DNA from: Allochromatium palmeri
GTDB lineage: Bacteria > Pseudomonadota > Gammaproteobacteria > Chromatiales > Chromatiaceae
Length of the DNA stretch: 64,000 bases
NCBI RefSeq assembly: GCF_009720725.1
Contig: NZ_WNKT01000001.1
Location: 1-64,000, forward strand
Direction: 5' to 3'
Part shown: positions 63,512 through 64,000 of the stretch, in pieces
Numbering within the stretch: position 1 is the first letter of the stretch
How the letters are laid out: each line of letters opens with the position of its first letter
Position numbers and translations under genes: made by a program
The notes under the pieces: model-generated
Databases searched by the model: none
The model's input: the letters and a program-made list of their open reading frames with translations, nothing else
Told to the model about the DNA's origin: nothing

Positions 63512-64000
63512 CTATCCAGCCAGCTTGCGCTTGAGGATCTCGTTGACCTGCGCCGGATTGGCCTTGCCGCCGCTCTGCTTCATGACCTGACCGACGAAGA
63601 AGCCGAAGACCTTGTCTTTGCCCGAGCGGTATTGCTCGACCTGGGTCGGATTGGCGGTGATGATCCCGTCGATCAGGGCCTCGATAGCACCTGTGTCCGT
63701 GATCTGCTTGAGTCCCTGGGCCTCGATCACCGCATCGGCCTCGCCACCACCGCTCCACATGCCCTCGAATACCTGCTTGGCCAGCTTGCCCGAGACCGTG
63801 CCGTCCTGGATGCGCGCAATCAGACCGGCCAGGGCGCTCGCTGAGACCGGGCTGTCGCTGATCTCGCGCTCGCTCTTGTTGAGCGCCGCCATCAGCTCGC
63901 CGCTCACCCAGTTGGCCGCCAGTTTCGACTCACCGCAGGCACGGGCGACGGCCTCGTAATAATCAGCCAGCTCGCGGCTGGCGGTCAGCAGATTGGCATC
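63512..64000 (-). CDS. gatB: Asp/Glu-tRNA amidotransferase subunit GatB (C-terminal part)
   Basis: 163 codons, open to the right edge of the window; the 5' part lies outside. The sequence is the GatB C-terminal helical and YqeY-like domain: [41 protein letters not shown], and [20 protein letters not shown]. GatCAB amidates Glu-tRNA(Gln) and/or Asp-tRNA(Asn). It is upstream of hisB on the same strand with an 80-base gap. Confidence 0.95.
   Translation of the reverse strand, partial: DANLLTASRELADYYEAVARACGESKLAANWVSGELMAALNKSEREISDSPVSASALAGLIARIQDGTVSGKLAKQVFEGMWSGGGEADAVIEAQGLKQITDTGAIEALIDGIITANPTQVEQYRSGKDKVFGFFVGQVMKQSGGKANPAQVNEILKRKLAG

Overview
The window comes from a high-GC purple sulfur bacterium of the Chromatiaceae, most likely Allochromatium or a close relative. 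The reasons are an LH2-type light-harvesting pair (pucBA), a cytochrome c' that closely resembles the Allochromatium vinosum protein as I remember it, NiFe-hydrogenase maturation genes (hypA, hypCDE), and a generally gammaproteobacterial gene order (yibN-secB-gpsA, zapD-yacG, yebC-ruvC-ruvA, pcnB-panBC). No rRNA, CRISPR array, prophage or complete insertion sequence is visible. The only mobile-type remnants are two Rpn/TIGR01784-like fragments at the left edge.

Layout. 0.0-0.6 kb: nuclease/transposase-like remnants. 0.7-8.2 kb (minus): a polysaccharide initiation pair (WecA-like transferase, CapD-like dehydratase) with a gspE-type ATPase, then envC-ctpA. 8.3-10.7 kb (plus): a dithiol ArsR regulator, a rhodanese, secB and gpsA. 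10.8-14.4 kb: class I hybrid cluster protein behind an FNR/DNR-like box, then a periplasmic arylsulfotransferase. 14.5-16.8 kb (minus): RRM protein, rhlE and hypA. 16.9-20.8 kb: lemA with an M48 protease, cytochrome c' and a convergent cytochrome b. 20.9-23.3 kb: a queCDE operon whose QueD is a fused triple-domain protein. 23.3-23.9 kb: pucBA with a very regular promoter/operator. 24.0-30.2 kb: Nudix/TMP synthase, yacG, zapD, a large LOG protein, yebC-ruvC-ruvA. 30.3-36.8 kb: a 1306-residue hybrid sensor kinase, glcEF, tRNA-Glu. 36.9-40.5 kb: pcnB, panB, panC, panD. 40.5-45.1 kb: glgA, zwf and a phosphohexomutase. 45.1-50.6 kb: an EF-hand membrane protein, pabB and a chemoreceptor. 50.6-54.8 kb (minus): a compact bcp, sensor kinase, REC-PAS, dithiol ArsR operon. 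54.9-58.8 kb: a candidate small RNA, a methyltransferase, hypCDE and an XRE regulator. 59-64 kb (minus): a CysB-like LysR regulator, tatC with an unusual tail, hisE, hisI, hisA, hisB and partial gatB.

Functional themes. Several loci concern redox and reactive sulfur or nitrogen: two ArsR paralogues each carry a Cys pair 66 residues apart, as in the persulfide sensors SqrR/BigR, one next to a rhodanese and one at the end of a peroxiredoxin/two-component operon. Hcp and cytochrome c' point to nitric oxide handling. The light-harvesting pair appears to be under a PpsR/CrtJ-type operator, which fits oxygen or redox control of photosynthesis genes.

Most noteworthy: (1) a triple-T-fold QueD in which the Zn/Cys half of the active site lies in the middle domain and the Asp-His half survives only in the third; (2) the bcp-kinase-REC/PAS-ArsR operon and the ArsR pair; (3) three alternating half-sites exactly 13 bp apart at the pucBA promoter; (4) a hairpin burying the rhlE Shine-Dalgarno sequence, a 17-codon upstream ORF overlapping the zwf start, and a promoter/terminator-bounded candidate sRNA at 54.9 kb; (5) TatC fused to a FimV-like C-terminal module. 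All family calls are from reading motifs by eye; no database search was run.
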